Positions 12,001 to 21,841 of a stretch of 64,000 nt of DNA are shown piece by piece. Both the position numbers and the translations under genes were made by a program. The first letter of the stretch is position 1, and the number at the start of each line of letters is the position of its first letter. The stretch spans positions 285,828 to 349,827 of the forward strand of contig MEHQ01003846.1 of NCBI GenBank assembly GCA_008828725.1, written 5' to 3'. The notes below the pieces were generated by a model. It had not been told where the DNA came from. It saw only the letters and a program-made list of their open reading frames with translations, and did no database searches. The stretch is from Saccharina japonica (taxonomy: Eukaryota > Sar > Phaeophyceae > Laminariales > Laminariaceae).

Positions 12001-15000
12001 TGCTATGTACAGCACTCTCGCAGCAGCATACCGTACCGTGAAGAGCACAGGGGTGCTGTATCGTTTTTCAGCGCTCGGTTTTTCCTGAACGAGAAGGTTG
12101 CTATTCAATACCGAACAAGTTTGTTTCAGGAAATATCTGGCCGAGAGCCTGTAGAAAAAATAATGTTCGACCTTAGCACTGCTATGTACAGCACTCTCGC
12201 AGCAGCATACCGTACCGTGAAGAGCACAGGGGTGCTGTATCGTTTTTCAGCGCTCGGTTTTTCCTGAACGAGAAGGTTGCTATTCAATACCGAACAAGTT
12301 TGTTTCAGGAAATATCTGGCCGAGAGCCTGTAGAAAAAATAATGTTCGACCTTAGCACTGCTATGTACAGCACTCTCGCAGCAGCATACCGTACCGTGAA
12401 GAGCACAGGGGTGCTGTATCGTTTTTCAGCGCTCGGTTTTTCCTGAACGAGAAGGTTGCTATTCAATACCGAACAAGTTTGTTTCAGGAAATATCTGGCC
12501 GAGAGCCTGTAGAAAAAATAGTGTTCGACCTTAGCACTGCTATGTACAGCAACTCTCGCAGCAGCATACCGTACCGTGAAGAGCACAGGGGTGCTGTATC
12601 GTTTTTCAGCGCTCGGTTTTTCCTGAACGAGAAGGTTGCTATTCAATACCGAACAAGTTTGTTTCAGGAAATATCTGGCCGAGAGCCTGTAGAAAAAATA
12701 ATGTTCGACGTTAGCACTGCTATGTACAGCACTCTCGCAGCAGCATACCGTACCGTGAAGAGCACAGGGGTGCTGTATCGTTTTTCAGCGCTCGGTTTTT
12801 ACTGAACGAGAAGGTTGCTATTCAATACCGAACAAGTTTGTTTCAGGAAATATCTGGCCGAGAGCCTGTAGAAAAAATAATGTTCGACCTTAGCACTCCT
12901 ATACTCGTATACCGCTGTACAAAAAAAAACAGCGCTGAAAAACGAAACCTGGTACGGTTTTCGCTGATCGAGAAGGTTGCTATTTAATACCGAACAAGTT
13001 TGTTTCAGGAAATATCTGGTCGAGAGCCTGTAGAAAAAACAATGTTTGACCTTAGCACCCCTATACTCGTATACCGCTGTACAAAAAAAAACAGCGCTGA
13101 AAAACGAAACCTGGTACGGTGTTCCCTGATCGAGAAGGTTGCTATTTAATACCGAACAAGTTTGTTTCAGTAAATATCTGGTCGAGAGCCTGTATAAAAA
13201 ACAGTGTTCGACCTTAGCACCCCTATACTCGCATACCGCTGTACAAAAAAAGAGCGCTGAAAAACGGTACGTAGCACCCCTGTGGTAATTCAATGCTCTT
13301 TACGGGTATACCAGGTATACTCTACTGGCTGGTACCTTTTTTAGGATGAAGAATCGGCACGGACACTGGGTGTGCTGGATGTCGACGGGTAGAAAGGAAG
13401 GTCTTATGTGAAGAACACACACATATTTATACATCGTATCATACAGCAGAAACAGCAGAATTACTGCTGTAGGTCCTTCACCCTATGATAGGCAGTTGAC
13501 GAGGCGGCGCTTCTCAACAACAAGTGTTAATACTCGCAATGCGATTGTGCTCTACAAATAGGTTGGGTGCGCCTAACAATAGATGACGTTACGGGGGACC
13601 AAAGTCAATACGAGACCAAATATTGTTCGTAAAAATAGGTACAATGTGTAGTTTTTTTTGTGTACCGTAGGCCCTATTTACTATATGCCCCCGCGTAACA
13701 ATAATATTAATAGGTCCCATTAATGATTAATAGTCCCAACAGGGTTACCAATTGATGTCATTAAATCATTATACTAAGTATAATACTGTTTAGGTAATCT
13801 TGATGAATTTTGTCGCTTCTCATGCCTATATAGAATATTAGTATACTATTAATAATTGGTTATTTACGCCTATTAATAGCTCCCAAGAAGATTAACAATG
13901 GCTATTAATATCATGATAACATCATATACGTAGGTAATCTTGATTAATCTTGTCGCGTTTCGTGCCTGCTACGATAGTTTGCTTACTGTAGGTCTACGTA
14001 CTAATCTATTAATGCTCCCAAAGGGAGGAACAATTGATATCACAGGAAAGGTTCATTCTTGCTGTCGCTTCCCGCCTCGTTTCCCTCTCTTCTCTCGTGA
14101 GTTCCAAGAAAAAGAAAAAGAAAAAGCGAAAACAACCACAAAAGCAGACATATATACAACACCCTTTGCACATTGCTGTGCATACTGCGCATACTGCTGG
14201 TGCTGAACCTGCACGCAAGGCAAAACATAGTCGCACGTGTTTTTTTTTTTTTTTTAGCTCCGGTGGATTGGTAATTTGTGCACAAGACCGACCGGACTAC
14301 AGCCCCCCCACCTCCCTCCCCCCCCCGCCCGTACTTTCCGAAGTCGTTCGCGTGCTAGTTCATCCTGGGCCCTTATTCGACGTCTTCGCCTATCGATAGA
14401 GGTCAATCGCTGAGTGATAATAAATACCTGGTAGTCTAGTAATGATATTCTAGTCTACTATTCACTCGTACGAGTAGCACGAGAATAGCATACCATTAGT
14501 ACCAGTGGTAGCATACAGAAAACAACAATAGCGTACCACTGCTACGATTTGATCACTTTGGCAGTTGGTTAATATGCTACCCGGTACAATAATAAGAGGC
14601 ATCTCCTGTGCTCGCACATATTTATAAATACTAAAAACAACAGCAAGCAGCGGTAGTAGCCAAACTTCAAGGGTCGTATTTTTGTGACAGTTACGAACGG
14701 TTCTTCTGTGTGCATGCATGTGTGTGATTACGTGGGCGTGCGATCCTGAGAATACAACGAGCTGGAGGACGCTTCCCATCCACACTATTTGCATTCAAAC
14801 TTAAGAGCACCCGCGTAAACAGCAGCGCTACAGCAGTACAGGACACCTAATAAGAAACAGGCTGATAAAAAAGCCAGGTTGAGATTTTAGAGGAAAATAT
14901 GAAATTCGGGAGTCGTTATATTGAATTTAGTGTAGAAAACACCATCTCTCAAATAAGAAACCCAGCCTGGACCAGATTTCCTGTTCTTTATTAGATGTCT

Positions 15001-18000
15001 TGTACTGTACTGCAGCGTCAGCAGCAGCGGTAAGCACCAGCGAACCTCACCACACTAATATACTCGCACATAGGAACGCCTCTGTTGCCTCCTTTCAAAT
15101 TGCGAGGAGTGTTGTGAGCCGAAAAAGGATCACGACCTCGGTCGGTTTTCGGTTTTTCGCCGACACAGGTCGGTCGGTTTCGGTTTACAAAATAAAAGAA
15201 AACCCAAGCCGAAACCGAAGGGTTTTCCCGCGAAAACCCGAAAATGTCGGTCGGTTTTGTACAAATAAACCGATAATGAAAAAACGTCGGGTTTCGGTCT
15301 TGAAAAACCGACAAAAAAACGACCCCAAATGATATTTTCAGGTATCGGTTCACAACTGCTTGGGACACCCCGGGATTTCCAGTCCGTCAATCACATCCCG
15401 AGGGGGAACCTTGTACGATGTATTAATATTGATGCTGGTGTGCTTGAACAACAACACGGCCAACAGCAGCAGTAGCAGCAACAGCAGCGGTAACACAGCA
15501 CGCCAAAAAAAAAGCAGTAGCAACACCTCAGCGGCAGCAGCACAGCAGTAGCAGCAGCGCCAACACAGCAAGTCAAATTAACAGCACCACCACCACCACC
15601 GCCGCCAACAGCGGCAGCGGCAGCAGCAGCAGCACATCGGCTCGCTTATTGATGACAAATACTACAGCAGTATACAATATAAAAAGTAAACTTGCACCTT
15701 GCACCTGCAATACTGGCACTGCTGTCTGCATTATCGCATCGGCGTATGTACGAGTACAGAGGGAACCACCGCACTCCCGCTTTGGGGACAAAATACTTGG
15801 AATTAGCGTAGGAAAAGCTTCGGAGTTGTACGTACGTAAAAGGGATAAGAAACGCGGTCATAAGAAATTGAGGCTCGTTTTCTCACGATATATAAGAAAC
15901 CTGACCGAAGAAACGGTGCTCAGGGTCGGGTGCCCTACTGCAATAAATTCCACCTACAATTAATACCTACTATTAATATTAATATTAGCACGTCGTAGCC
16001 CTTCAAGGTGGCCTGTGCTCAATGATGGCAAGAAAATAAGAACTTGAGTCTTGACGCTAAATTGACGTGTCTTACGGGGGGGCATAGTAAATAGGGAAAT
16101 ATATAGGGTTTTTTTGTCTCTACCGTAGTCCTATTTACCATGCCCCCCCGCAACATTAATAGCGGGCGCCTTAGCAGGTGAAGAAGTATATGATATGATA
16201 CGATACCTGGTATAGTACATAATAATATGAGGTATGATACATACCGGTATAATATACGAGGAATTGAGCATCAATATCATATACCGGTACCTTGGTATTA
16301 CAGAGCACTATATACTATATACCGTAGTAGACCATACTCGTGCGTCGTTCTGATATTTTATATTTACGGGGTAATGTACACTTCACAAAGAGCGCAGGAG
16401 ACAGACGAACAGCAGGTAGGTATAACACCCTACTGTGTGTGCTGAGCGGCACTGCAGCAGCCATACAGCCACCGCGGTACAGCAGTAGTATTCAACATCT
16501 GACATCTCTGTCTCGACTCGAAACGAGCAGTCAATGGAAGCAAAATCTAACTCTTAAACAAGCTGCTCACAAGTCGCGACCCTAGCCGACCGGCCGTATC
16601 AGCCGAAAACATAATATTGCTCATATCATACAGAAACATGAAAAAACGGGACCTCAAGAACTCTTATTCTATCAATACGGTACGAATTATTCATCTTCAA
16701 AATGTTAAATGTTCATACAAATCACAATCGAACATCATACATATTCAAGCAAACAATAGAGCTGGACTGAGATATTACCGATTACGTGGTACGAATCACA
16801 ACTGAAAATGAAATCGACCTCGTATACGCGTATTCGTATCATATCATAGCTTGTTACGGTTGACGGTATACGATGTGATACCTTGTATAATATGAAGTAC
16901 AGTACGAATAAAACCATGAAAACTAATATACTCGTTGGCTTCGATCAGCCTGCGGGATATAGCAGTTTGGCCGGAGGCTCAACGGAAGACGGTAAGTATC
17001 AAAGCTTCAATTTTAGAGGGAGATGGGCGGGGGCGGGGGAGGGGGGGGTTGTCGGCTACCTCGAGCCCCCCGGATCCCCGCCATGAATCGTAGCTCTCCC
17101 AGTCGAATGGCCATGTCTTACAAACAAAAACGGGAATCGTTTCGACGAAAATTGTCGTAAGAGTCGAAAAAGAGGGTCCAGGGTCCAGGATACTGGACCA
17201 ACTATTCTATTTCACAATGGGATCACTCATATCGCATGATATCTAATCAGGTATATACCAGGTATGTTTTGTTTTGTATTTTTGTATGCCAGTAGTACTG
17301 GGTACTGGAGCCTTAACCTCTTTGGGACTCTGCAGTCTCATTGTGGGGAAATTCGAGTGATATTTAGGTTTATGTTCAGTGCAGTGGTAAAACGTCAGAA
17401 CGTAGACACAAGAAGCATAACCTTCATTAAAGCAGGGGAAAAAACACGAGTACGTAAGCAATGTCTACGAGTCTACTCGCCGAAAACAAGTCGTACTAAC
17501 AGCACAGCTTTCGTAAAAGGAGGACGTAGTAAGTAATGTCCACATGTCTGCAAAGGACGACCAAAAGTACAGGAACAAGGCCATCAAGTACGTACACAGC
17601 AATGCGAGTAGAACAATCACAAGATACCCGACAGGTAAGAAATGCCATCACTCTCACGTAGAGCCCCAACCATAGCCATCACAACTTCCAAAATTCCAGG
17701 AAAAAAAAACGCAAGAAAATCGAGGGAGGAAAATCGAAAAAAATCAAAATCGCGGCCGCGCAGAGAGATCGTCGAATCAAACCGGAAATTGGCATCGATC
17801 TGCTTCCAAATGGCGTTGCGTCAATAGGAGAGCGCACGTTACACGGCACCGCAGCACTTCTGAGTAACAATATATAGCCAAATGCTACTGAACACTCGTA
17901 GGTCATCGCGAAATGCTACGTACTGGAACAGTTCCGTCTTATTCCAAGTAGTTTGCTTTGAAAACCTGTCTCCTAATGCCTGGTATTTTACTAATAATAT

Positions 18001-21000
18001 GATTGTCGCACGAACCCTGCACGAACCTATTTTTATTTTTATTTTTATTTTATCCTCAGGCGGATGGGTAAACATAAAGCTTAGCACCTATTGATAAGAT
18101 AATAAGGACCACAACAACAGCAGCCACAGCAGTACGCAATATCATACCGGTACATATCAGTAGTGTGTACCTAGTGTTCAAGATTGGACGTAGGAAATCT
18201 GGGGTTTGTGGCCAGGATTGAATCTTATCATACTGCTGTACATGGAAGGCACTTTTGGTTAGGGGATGCTTATGTATGGGCACCAGAGAGTCGCATTCAG
18301 GAAGAGAGACAAGGACACGGCGGGTGAAAGACAAGCAAAGCATACAAGCATACGGCAGAGTGCGAGAAGCTGGTGGGTATCTTAAGATCCTACCTGACTC
18401 GCAACTATGCTCCCAGAACATATTAATTCTTACATTAATGTCGGCATATAGTTCAGCTATGATACGAGGCAACCAGCAGCTTCAGACTTTTGGGCCAATA
18501 GTCTATTGGGCAGCAGCAGCAGCAAACCAGCAGGAGCAGCAAGCAGCAGAGCAGCGGCAGCCAGCAGCAGCGTACTGCAGTTGCCAGCAGCGTACTGCAG
18601 TTGCCAAGGATCGCAGGAGGGTTGCCATGAGACAGCGGGGCAGAGGCATCACAAGCGTTCTCGAACACCACGCCAAGCACACGTCAGACCACCCTCTGGT
18701 CTCCGGTCTCCGCTTTGGTTCCAGTGATGGTCATGAAATAACAAAAAAAAAACTGGAGGCGTCGGTGCGTCGTCGGTGAACTCTCTCTCGCTGTGATGAA
18801 ATTGATGACGAGGAACAGAAAAAAGAAGAAAAATATATACCGATATATACGTACGTAAAAAAGAAAAGAAAAGACAGGAGACAGGAGCTCTACGAGTACT
18901 GATGATGATAATGACGCTGTTCTCATGTTCTCACATGTCACAATACTCCTGTTCATATCATATTCATCATATCTATACGTACTCAAATTCCCTGAAATCT
19001 CGCCCGTCGCAAAAACAAAAAAAAAACAGGATCATTTCCGGTGCGCTGCTGCTGCTGCCTCGACAACAGCTTTATGTTCCCCCCTGAACTATTCTTCCAC
19101 TCCTAGGACCTCCAAAGTTTTTGGGACTTGTAATGACGGACTGCATGGTGGTGGCGATGTTCATGGGCAGAACAACAACAACTGCTGTCCGGACAAAAAC
19201 AGTACTACTCTGTAGGGAGGTACGCACATTATTGGTAAAACGCGGAAACACAACAAAATGATGAAAACAAATGAACGAGAGAAAAAATGATGATAAAATG
19301 ATTGCGATGATGGAAATGATGAATGAGTTTTTCAAGTTTAGTGATGTTCGCGTCGCTGGCAGTCCGTCTTTCGCGAATGTCTCCCATCTCGCGTTAATTA
19401 ATGCAAAAAAATCGAAAAACGAGGGACAAAAGGGCACCCTAAAAACAGCAGCAGCACCGATATGTTTAGAGTTTAGAGTACTTTGAGTAAACGCACACAC
19501 GTATTGGTACAAATCATACCAGAGGGTATGATATCAAACTGGTATCATACATTCGCGCTGCTTGTTGCAGTGCCTATCAATAGGCTACGCGCATGCTTCA
19601 TTCATCGCAGCCATCTGTAACGCTAGAAAGGAGGGGGGGGCGGCGGGGGGGGGGGAGGGGCATACCCAGGATTCTGGCCCAGTTTGGGTCGTGCTGCGGA
19701 AGAGCCGTAGCGGACGGAGAAGACGCAACAATAGGAGTACCCATTTCTTCGTCACGTAACATCTCATCCATTTCAGACATTCTCGTTGCAAGAATCTACA
19801 GCAGTACGTACCTGGTACGTAATAAATACCTGACCTGGTAAGTAAATACAGCAGCAGCAGCAGCAGCAGCAGTGCGAGTGTAGAGTTTTACTATTATATT
19901 ATTTTAGTAGCTGTCCTCGTGCGTACAAAATTGCATTCTCTTTGTACCGGGAACAGGTATTATATGCACATCAATTCGCTCCTATAATATGTTATGTCGG
20001 TATTGTTGCCTTCTGCGATCCGATCTCGATGTACTCATATGTACGGTACCACACTACTGTCCCCAAAGGAGAAGGAGACGGGGACGAACATTGGAGCTTT
20101 TCTTTTAAGTTCTGTCCCCTGCGTGCAGCAGCAGCGCAATGCCACGCCAACTGGCGGACCAGCGGTGGGGAGTGGGGGGCATGGCGAGAGAGGGGTCGGG
20201 TGGGCTAGGCGGGGCCAGTGGTCTCGCGGGCGACCAATTTCGGAAGGCAGGGTGGAGAGGCAGGTTGTAGAAGGTATCGGACGGACGGGGGGGGATTTCT
20301 TCTGCTTTTCTTTGCAAACCAGAAACTTCCCCTCCCCTTGTACATGCGACGAATATTGTTTCATCTCATTCCATTTTCATGTTAGAAATCGCATGGTATG
20401 ATCGGTATACTACCTGGCGTATACGTAATAAAAACAAAAACAAAATACGAGTTCCCTTCGTGGTCTGAGTTTATTGATCTAAATAGTGTTTGTTCAGTGT
20501 GCTTGTACTCGTATATAGTGTGTACTGATACATACTTTATACTCGTAGCGTGTCGTACATACTACGACTGGCGGTGAGCAAACTCCGTAAGATGTACCTG
20601 GTGGTGTACCCAGGAGCAGCAGCACTGCATCTGCTGCTGTATCGCAGCAGTCTCGTGCAGAAAGAACCATGTACTTTTTGTACTGATCGCATTTCGTGAA
20701 CTAATATTTTACATTTCCGTAGGACCAGAAGTACCTACTCGTGATAGGTATGGGCAAAGTTTCATTAATTTTTCACTGAAAGAACGTTGACCTCTTCTTT
20801 CCACACATAAATTCGAAGACGGTCGTACCAATATCACAAACGCGTACAGCTCCCATACATACAAAAATCAACACAAAAAAAACAATAAAAAAGCAGCAAC
20901 AACCGAACCCACGCTTGTGGGCTTCACGAACGACCGGAAAATAGCAACAGGCTCCGAACCAAGGCCAAACGACGGCCCACGATGGGGCGAACGCCTCAAG

Positions 21001-21599
21001 GGCTCACCTCAAGTCGTAGACCTCCTGGATGTCCCGATTAAATTCCTCTCGTACCTAGATAAACCACGAACCAAACAACCAGCAGCAGCAGTACCACAGC
21101 AGTAGCAGTAGAAGAGCAATACGAGTAGCAAGAGCAGCAGCAGCAGCGGCGAAAAATAATAAAAATGAGCTGCTTATTATGTTTTTGATGAGATGTGAGC
21201 AAAGCGCGTAGCCCCCGCGCCGCGAAATTCTCGGACTATTTGCTGCGCCGCGTGGCTCCCGAAGCAAGGGAGGGGGAAGCCGATAGGGTCCTTCTCGTTA
21301 GGCGCGTCGACATGCGCCCCTCGTCGAAGGAAGCGGCGTAGACGCTCGACACGGTGGGTCGGCGAGCCGATGAGCCCTAGCAGCTATTTTAGGTCCGCCC
21401 CCCGTTCCGTTTTTTTTGTCTTGCATAGACAACAGAGCGTACGTATAGAAAACCTGGTAAATTAAAACACAACAAACAAACGCAAAAAAATGTCATAGCT
21501 CACCAGGTTCATAGCGAGCGAGCCCTGCTTGCGGTGTTCCGTATTGCTTCGCTCACGCTGCTCCATGAATACCTGGCTCTTGCTCACGGGGTTACCCAT
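2948..21599 (-). CDS. N-myristoylated protein kinase gene (5' part, six exons)
   Basis: The model joins 21599-21504, 21054-21008, 14389-14335, 9729-9618, 4441-4402 and 3032-2948, giving 145 residues from the start Met to the ATP-binding lysine. Every junction uses AG/GT borders and the split-codon phases agree at all five joins. Residues 1-9 (MGNPVSKSQ) fit the N-myristoylation consensus (Gly2, Ser6, Lys7), so membrane attachment is likely. Residues 33-66 are highly charged and probably helical. Residues 118-145 hold kinase subdomains I and II: GKLLGKGGFGTVRVV and the lysine of YALK. The HKETxNKYALK context resembles AGC kinases (PKA, PKG or STK32/YANK type), but the subfamily cannot be fixed without the catalytic loop, which lies left of the window. 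Introns are 449, 6618, 4605, 5176 and 1369 bases and full of repeats. Exons 4 and 5 rest on phase and splice sites rather than homology. Confidence 0.75.
3754..3937 (+). repeat. SINE, 5'-truncated copy
   Basis: It starts in the body at GCGAGTCGACGAGGGAAG. It continues through TCTCGCGATAA and CCCGGATCTGAGTTACGAC to the tail GAAGATAATAAATGGGA followed by an A-rich stretch. The tRNA-like head is missing. Confidence 0.7.
3980..4256 (-). mobile_element. hAT-type MITE, damaged copy
   Basis: The right end CCAGTGCCCAGCCCTA matches the terminal inverted repeat of the clean copy at 33120-33517. Internal sequence (GTACGTACG, ACACGCCATACTAT, ACCCACTCAATGCG) is shared in opposite orientation. The left end is not clear. 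Confidence 0.55.
4402..4441 (-). CDS. Kinase exon 5: 40-base microexon (predicted)
   Basis: The acceptor is GATTTTTTAG with a good pyrimidine tract and the donor is CTC/GTGACC. Two bases complete the codon from exon 4, twelve codons follow (FYGALGLASSDR), and two bases combine with the first base of exon 6 to give Ser. It is the only segment I found between exons 4 and 6 that satisfies both phases. There is no homology support. Confidence 0.5.
4801..4958 (-). mobile_element. MITE-C copy
   Basis: The ends GGTCCCTTTATAGTGCCGG and CCGGCACTATAGAGGGAGC are inverted repeats. The interior carries GCCAAGCGACTTCACAGGCA. It lies in kinase intron 5, the intron between exons 4 and 5 is to its right. Confidence 0.7.
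5141..5350 (+). repeat. Repeat E (GTAGTCGTATGACC family)
   Basis: Landmarks are GACCATAGACCCTCGCAT, GGGACGGAGCACATCGGG, CAGACATTGCTT and GCGCGAATCGCCGTGAGGTG. Longer copies lie at 58835-59310 and 60900-61430. A poly-G run precedes it, as in most copies. The class is unknown. Confidence 0.6.
5483..5668 (+). mobile_element. MITE-C copy
   Basis: Ends are CACCTCTATAGTGCCAG and CCGGCACTATAGGGGGGTC. Internal segments GCCGGCTGCCCGCTATAG and AAATCGCTTGGCATCGATGG match the family. Confidence 0.7.
6000..6574. repeat. CTTGACGGCTGTC repeat cluster
   Basis: At least five decayed units share CCGTCAAGGCCTGTTT, ACTTTTAGTATAGGGA and TTCCTTGACGGCTGTCC. The same family recurs near 8540 and between 31080 and 32190. 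No gene is seen. Confidence 0.6.
6575..6872 (+). repeat. Two direct 150-base units
   Basis: TCCTTGACGGCTGTCCATCA starts at 6575 and again at 6725. The units are nearly identical (shared CGACCGACATCTTCGACTCC and ACCAAGGAGCAGGTACCCTG), so the duplication is recent. Confidence 0.75.
6860..7012 (+). mobile_element. MITE-C copy
   Basis: Ends are GGTCCCTCTATAGTGCCGG and CCGGCACTATAGAGGGGCC, abutting the 150-base duplication. The TACAGCAGTAGT just outside the left end is typical for this family. Confidence 0.75.
7091..7445 (+). mobile_element. MITE-C split by a repeat D insertion
   Basis: The left half (GGTCCCTCTATATTGCCGG to TATAGTGCCTGCGTG) and the right half (GGAATCGCTTGGCACAG to GTTGGCTGGCGGACACC) flank a repeat D unit at about 7148-7325. 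Confidence 0.6.
7612..7682 (+). mobile_element. MITE-A fragment
   Basis: It contains CACTAATTCCAAGTGTTTCG, GGGACTGCAGTCCTAA and a terminal AAAGGGGTTAA. The left end is lost. Confidence 0.55.
7780..7935 (+). repeat. GGTTGGTCTGATTGGCTTAG tandem repeat
   Basis: About five units of roughly 30 bases are seen (TAGGGTTGGTCTGATTGGCT with variable GGGTCAGGGC linkers). Confidence 0.75.
8044..8131 (-). mobile_element. MITE-A copy, both TTAA ends
   Basis: TTAA, then CCCTTTAAGAACTGGTCC, and at the other end CAGTTCTGAATCGG, then TTAA. The CCC..GGG ends in a TTAA duplication are the hallmark of piggyBac-type elements. At 88 bases it has no coding capacity. Confidence 0.8.
9094..9345 (+). repeat. Repeat F (CGTTTGGGCTGGTCGGCGTT family)
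   Basis: It is shared with 49930-50280: GTTTGGGCTGGTCGGCGTTG, GAACGAACGCCTGCTGTGTT and CCCCGGGAATTCA occur in the same order. The class is unknown; an end fragment lies near 15360-15420. Confidence 0.6.
9501..9584 (-). mobile_element. MITE-A copy
   Basis: CCCCCTAAGAACTG at the left and CAGTTCTGAATGGG plus TTAA at the right. The left target site has drifted to TTGA. Confidence 0.8.
9618..9729 (-). CDS. Kinase exon 4 (predicted)
   Basis: The acceptor is GTCGACGACAG and the donor CTC/GTACCT. It has 37 codons plus one base, starting in phase 0 as exon 3 demands. It encodes a basic, proline-containing linker (GGRKTPIDVSTKRPGRS and onward) between the charged helix and the kinase domain. It is GC-rich against AT-rich surroundings. 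The plus strand has a competing but weaker frame. Confidence 0.55.
9888..10117 (-). repeat. SINE, truncated, with a GTT-repeat tail
   Basis: On the minus strand the SINE body (TCTCGCGATAA, CCCCGGATCTGAGTTACGAC) ends at GATAAATGGTACC, followed by A-rich sequence and then (CAA)n. The plus strand shows this as a (TTG)n microsatellite, which probably grew from the SINE tail. Confidence 0.65.
10230..10802. other. GC-rich tract, open for 190 codons but not convincing
   Basis: The plus strand reads open for 190 codons. The product is low-complexity (Pro, Ser, Arg), with no domain or splice signal. It lies inside kinase intron 3, between exons 4 and 3. I do not call a gene. Confidence 0.35.
11089..11175 (+). 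mobile_element. MITE-A copy, both TTAA ends
   Basis: TTAA-CCCATACAGAACTG at the left and CAGTTCTTAAGGGG-TTAA at the right. Confidence 0.8.
11644..13290 (+). repeat. 179-bp satellite array
   Basis: Seven head-to-tail units start at 11644, 11823, 12002, 12181, 12360, 12539 and 12719 (GCTATGTACAGCACTCTCGC), nearly identical. Three shorter variant units (about 150-165 bases) follow from about 12898, in which CAGCGCTGAAAAACG is inverted relative to the main units. A rearranged single copy lies at 39178-39310. The near identity implies recent amplification. Long frames in it are artefacts of the repeat. Confidence 0.9.
13325..13420 (-). repeat. Repeat D copy
   Basis: GATGAAGAATCGGCACGGAC, then GGATGTCGACGGGTAGAAAG, then TGTGAAGAACACAC. 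This is the reverse of the copy at 39530. Confidence 0.65.
13589..13699 (+). mobile_element. MITE-B copy
   Basis: TTACGGGGGACC opens and GCCCCCGCGTAA closes the element; AATATTGTTCGTAAAAATAGG lies inside. Confidence 0.7.
14335..14389 (-). CDS. Kinase exon 3: basic/acidic helix
   Basis: The acceptor is CTATCGATAG and the donor AAA/GTACGG. One base completes the Arg codon left open by exon 2, then 18 codons follow (RRRRIRAQDELARERLRK), ending in phase 0. The sequence is strongly helix-forming and highly charged, continuous in character with exon 2. Confidence 0.65.
15130..15335. repeat. CGGTTTTCGG-rich foldback segment
   Basis: GTCGGTTTTCGGTTTTTCG and related words face their complements (CGAAAACCCGAAAATG, GAAAAACCGACAAAA) several times within 200 bases. 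The segment could fold into a branched hairpin. It is probably a palindromic MITE. Confidence 0.5.
15440..15640 (+). repeat. CAG/CCA triplet tract
   Basis: Interrupted CAGCAGCAG, CACCACCAC and CGGCAGCGGCAG. It gives open frames on both strands without protein support. Confidence 0.8.
16072..16155 (+). mobile_element. MITE-B, internally deleted
   Basis: Starts TTACGGGGGGGCATAGTAAA and ends TTACCATGCCCCCCCGCAA. It is shorter than its relatives (about 84 bases). Confidence 0.65.
16936..17085 (+). other. Coding-like fragment with a strong donor, unrecognised
   Basis: The frame reading FDQPAGYSSLAGGSTEDG is followed by a near-perfect donor (GACG/GTAAGTATC at about 16992). I recognise no family and found no partner exon nearby on the plus strand. 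It lies in kinase intron 2 on the opposite strand, so it may be an exon relic or chance. Confidence 0.25.
18509..18605 (+). repeat. CAG triplet tract
   Basis: Interrupted CAGCAGCAG with two copies of GCGTACTGCAGTTGCC. A pure (CAG) run of about seven units lies at 19850-19871. Confidence 0.8.
20120..20320. other. G-rich island, coding not shown
   Basis: A strongly strand-asymmetric, G-rich stretch within kinase intron 2. Open frames exist on both strands but are low-complexity, and no splice-compatible exon was found. Confidence 0.35.
21008..21054 (-). CDS. Kinase exon 2
   Basis: The acceptor is GGTTTATCTAG and the donor TTGAG/GTGAGC. It has 15 codons (VREEFNRDIQEVYDL) plus two bases. It begins in phase 0 after exon 1 and its split codon is completed as Arg by exon 3. 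It is charged and probably helical. Confidence 0.7.
21183..21390 (-). pseudogene. Ankyrin-repeat-like relic inside kinase intron 1
   Basis: A frame of about 68 codons on the minus strand includes RRFLRRGAHVDAPNEKD and IVREFRGAGA. This fits the end of one ankyrin repeat (LLxxGADVNA) and the helix of the next. It ends at its own TAA and has no donor. It is GC-rich like host exons. I read it as a stranded piece of an ankyrin gene. It could also be a retained-intron extension, but it is not in frame with a convincing acceptor. Confidence 0.4.
21504..21599 (-). CDS. Kinase exon 1: start codon and myristoylation site
   Basis: The start lies in the strong context ACCATGG, followed by MGNPVSKSQVFMEQRERS and on to residue 32. 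The donor CTG/GTGAGC is excellent. Gly2 with Ser6 and Lys7 fits N-myristoyltransferase substrates. The upstream bases are GC-rich and form the promoter shared with the PPR gene. Confidence 0.78.
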
Positions 21600-21841
21600 G
21601 GTGGGTAATGCGAGCTCCCGCTCCCGACGATGCGCGCGAGCGATCTAATGCCTAGCGCCTTGCGAAGAGCGTAGGTTATTATCCCCCAAATCCCCAAAAC
21701 GGAGGGAAAGGTTTCATTGTAGGATGCTTTATTATGTAGGGGCTGAAAACGTTTCATTGTGCAACCATCCCCCCTCGATGTTGTGCTCTCCTCGGATCAA
21801 ACCTCTTCCTGTGCCGTGAAAGGCGTGGGGGTCGCTAGACC
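21600..21841. promoter_or_regulatory. Bidirectional promoter between kinase and PPR genes
   Basis: These 242 bases separate two divergent start codons. There is no transposon here, unlike almost everywhere else in the window. Two identical words GTTTCATTGT lie exactly 40 bases apart (21711 and 21751). An AT-rich TTTATTATG lies between them. No canonical TATA box is evident. Positions of the transcription starts are unknown. Confidence 0.6.

Noticed and set aside
19994-20401. A 135-codon Gly/Arg-rich frame
   Set aside because: G-rich low-complexity translation without splice or family support.
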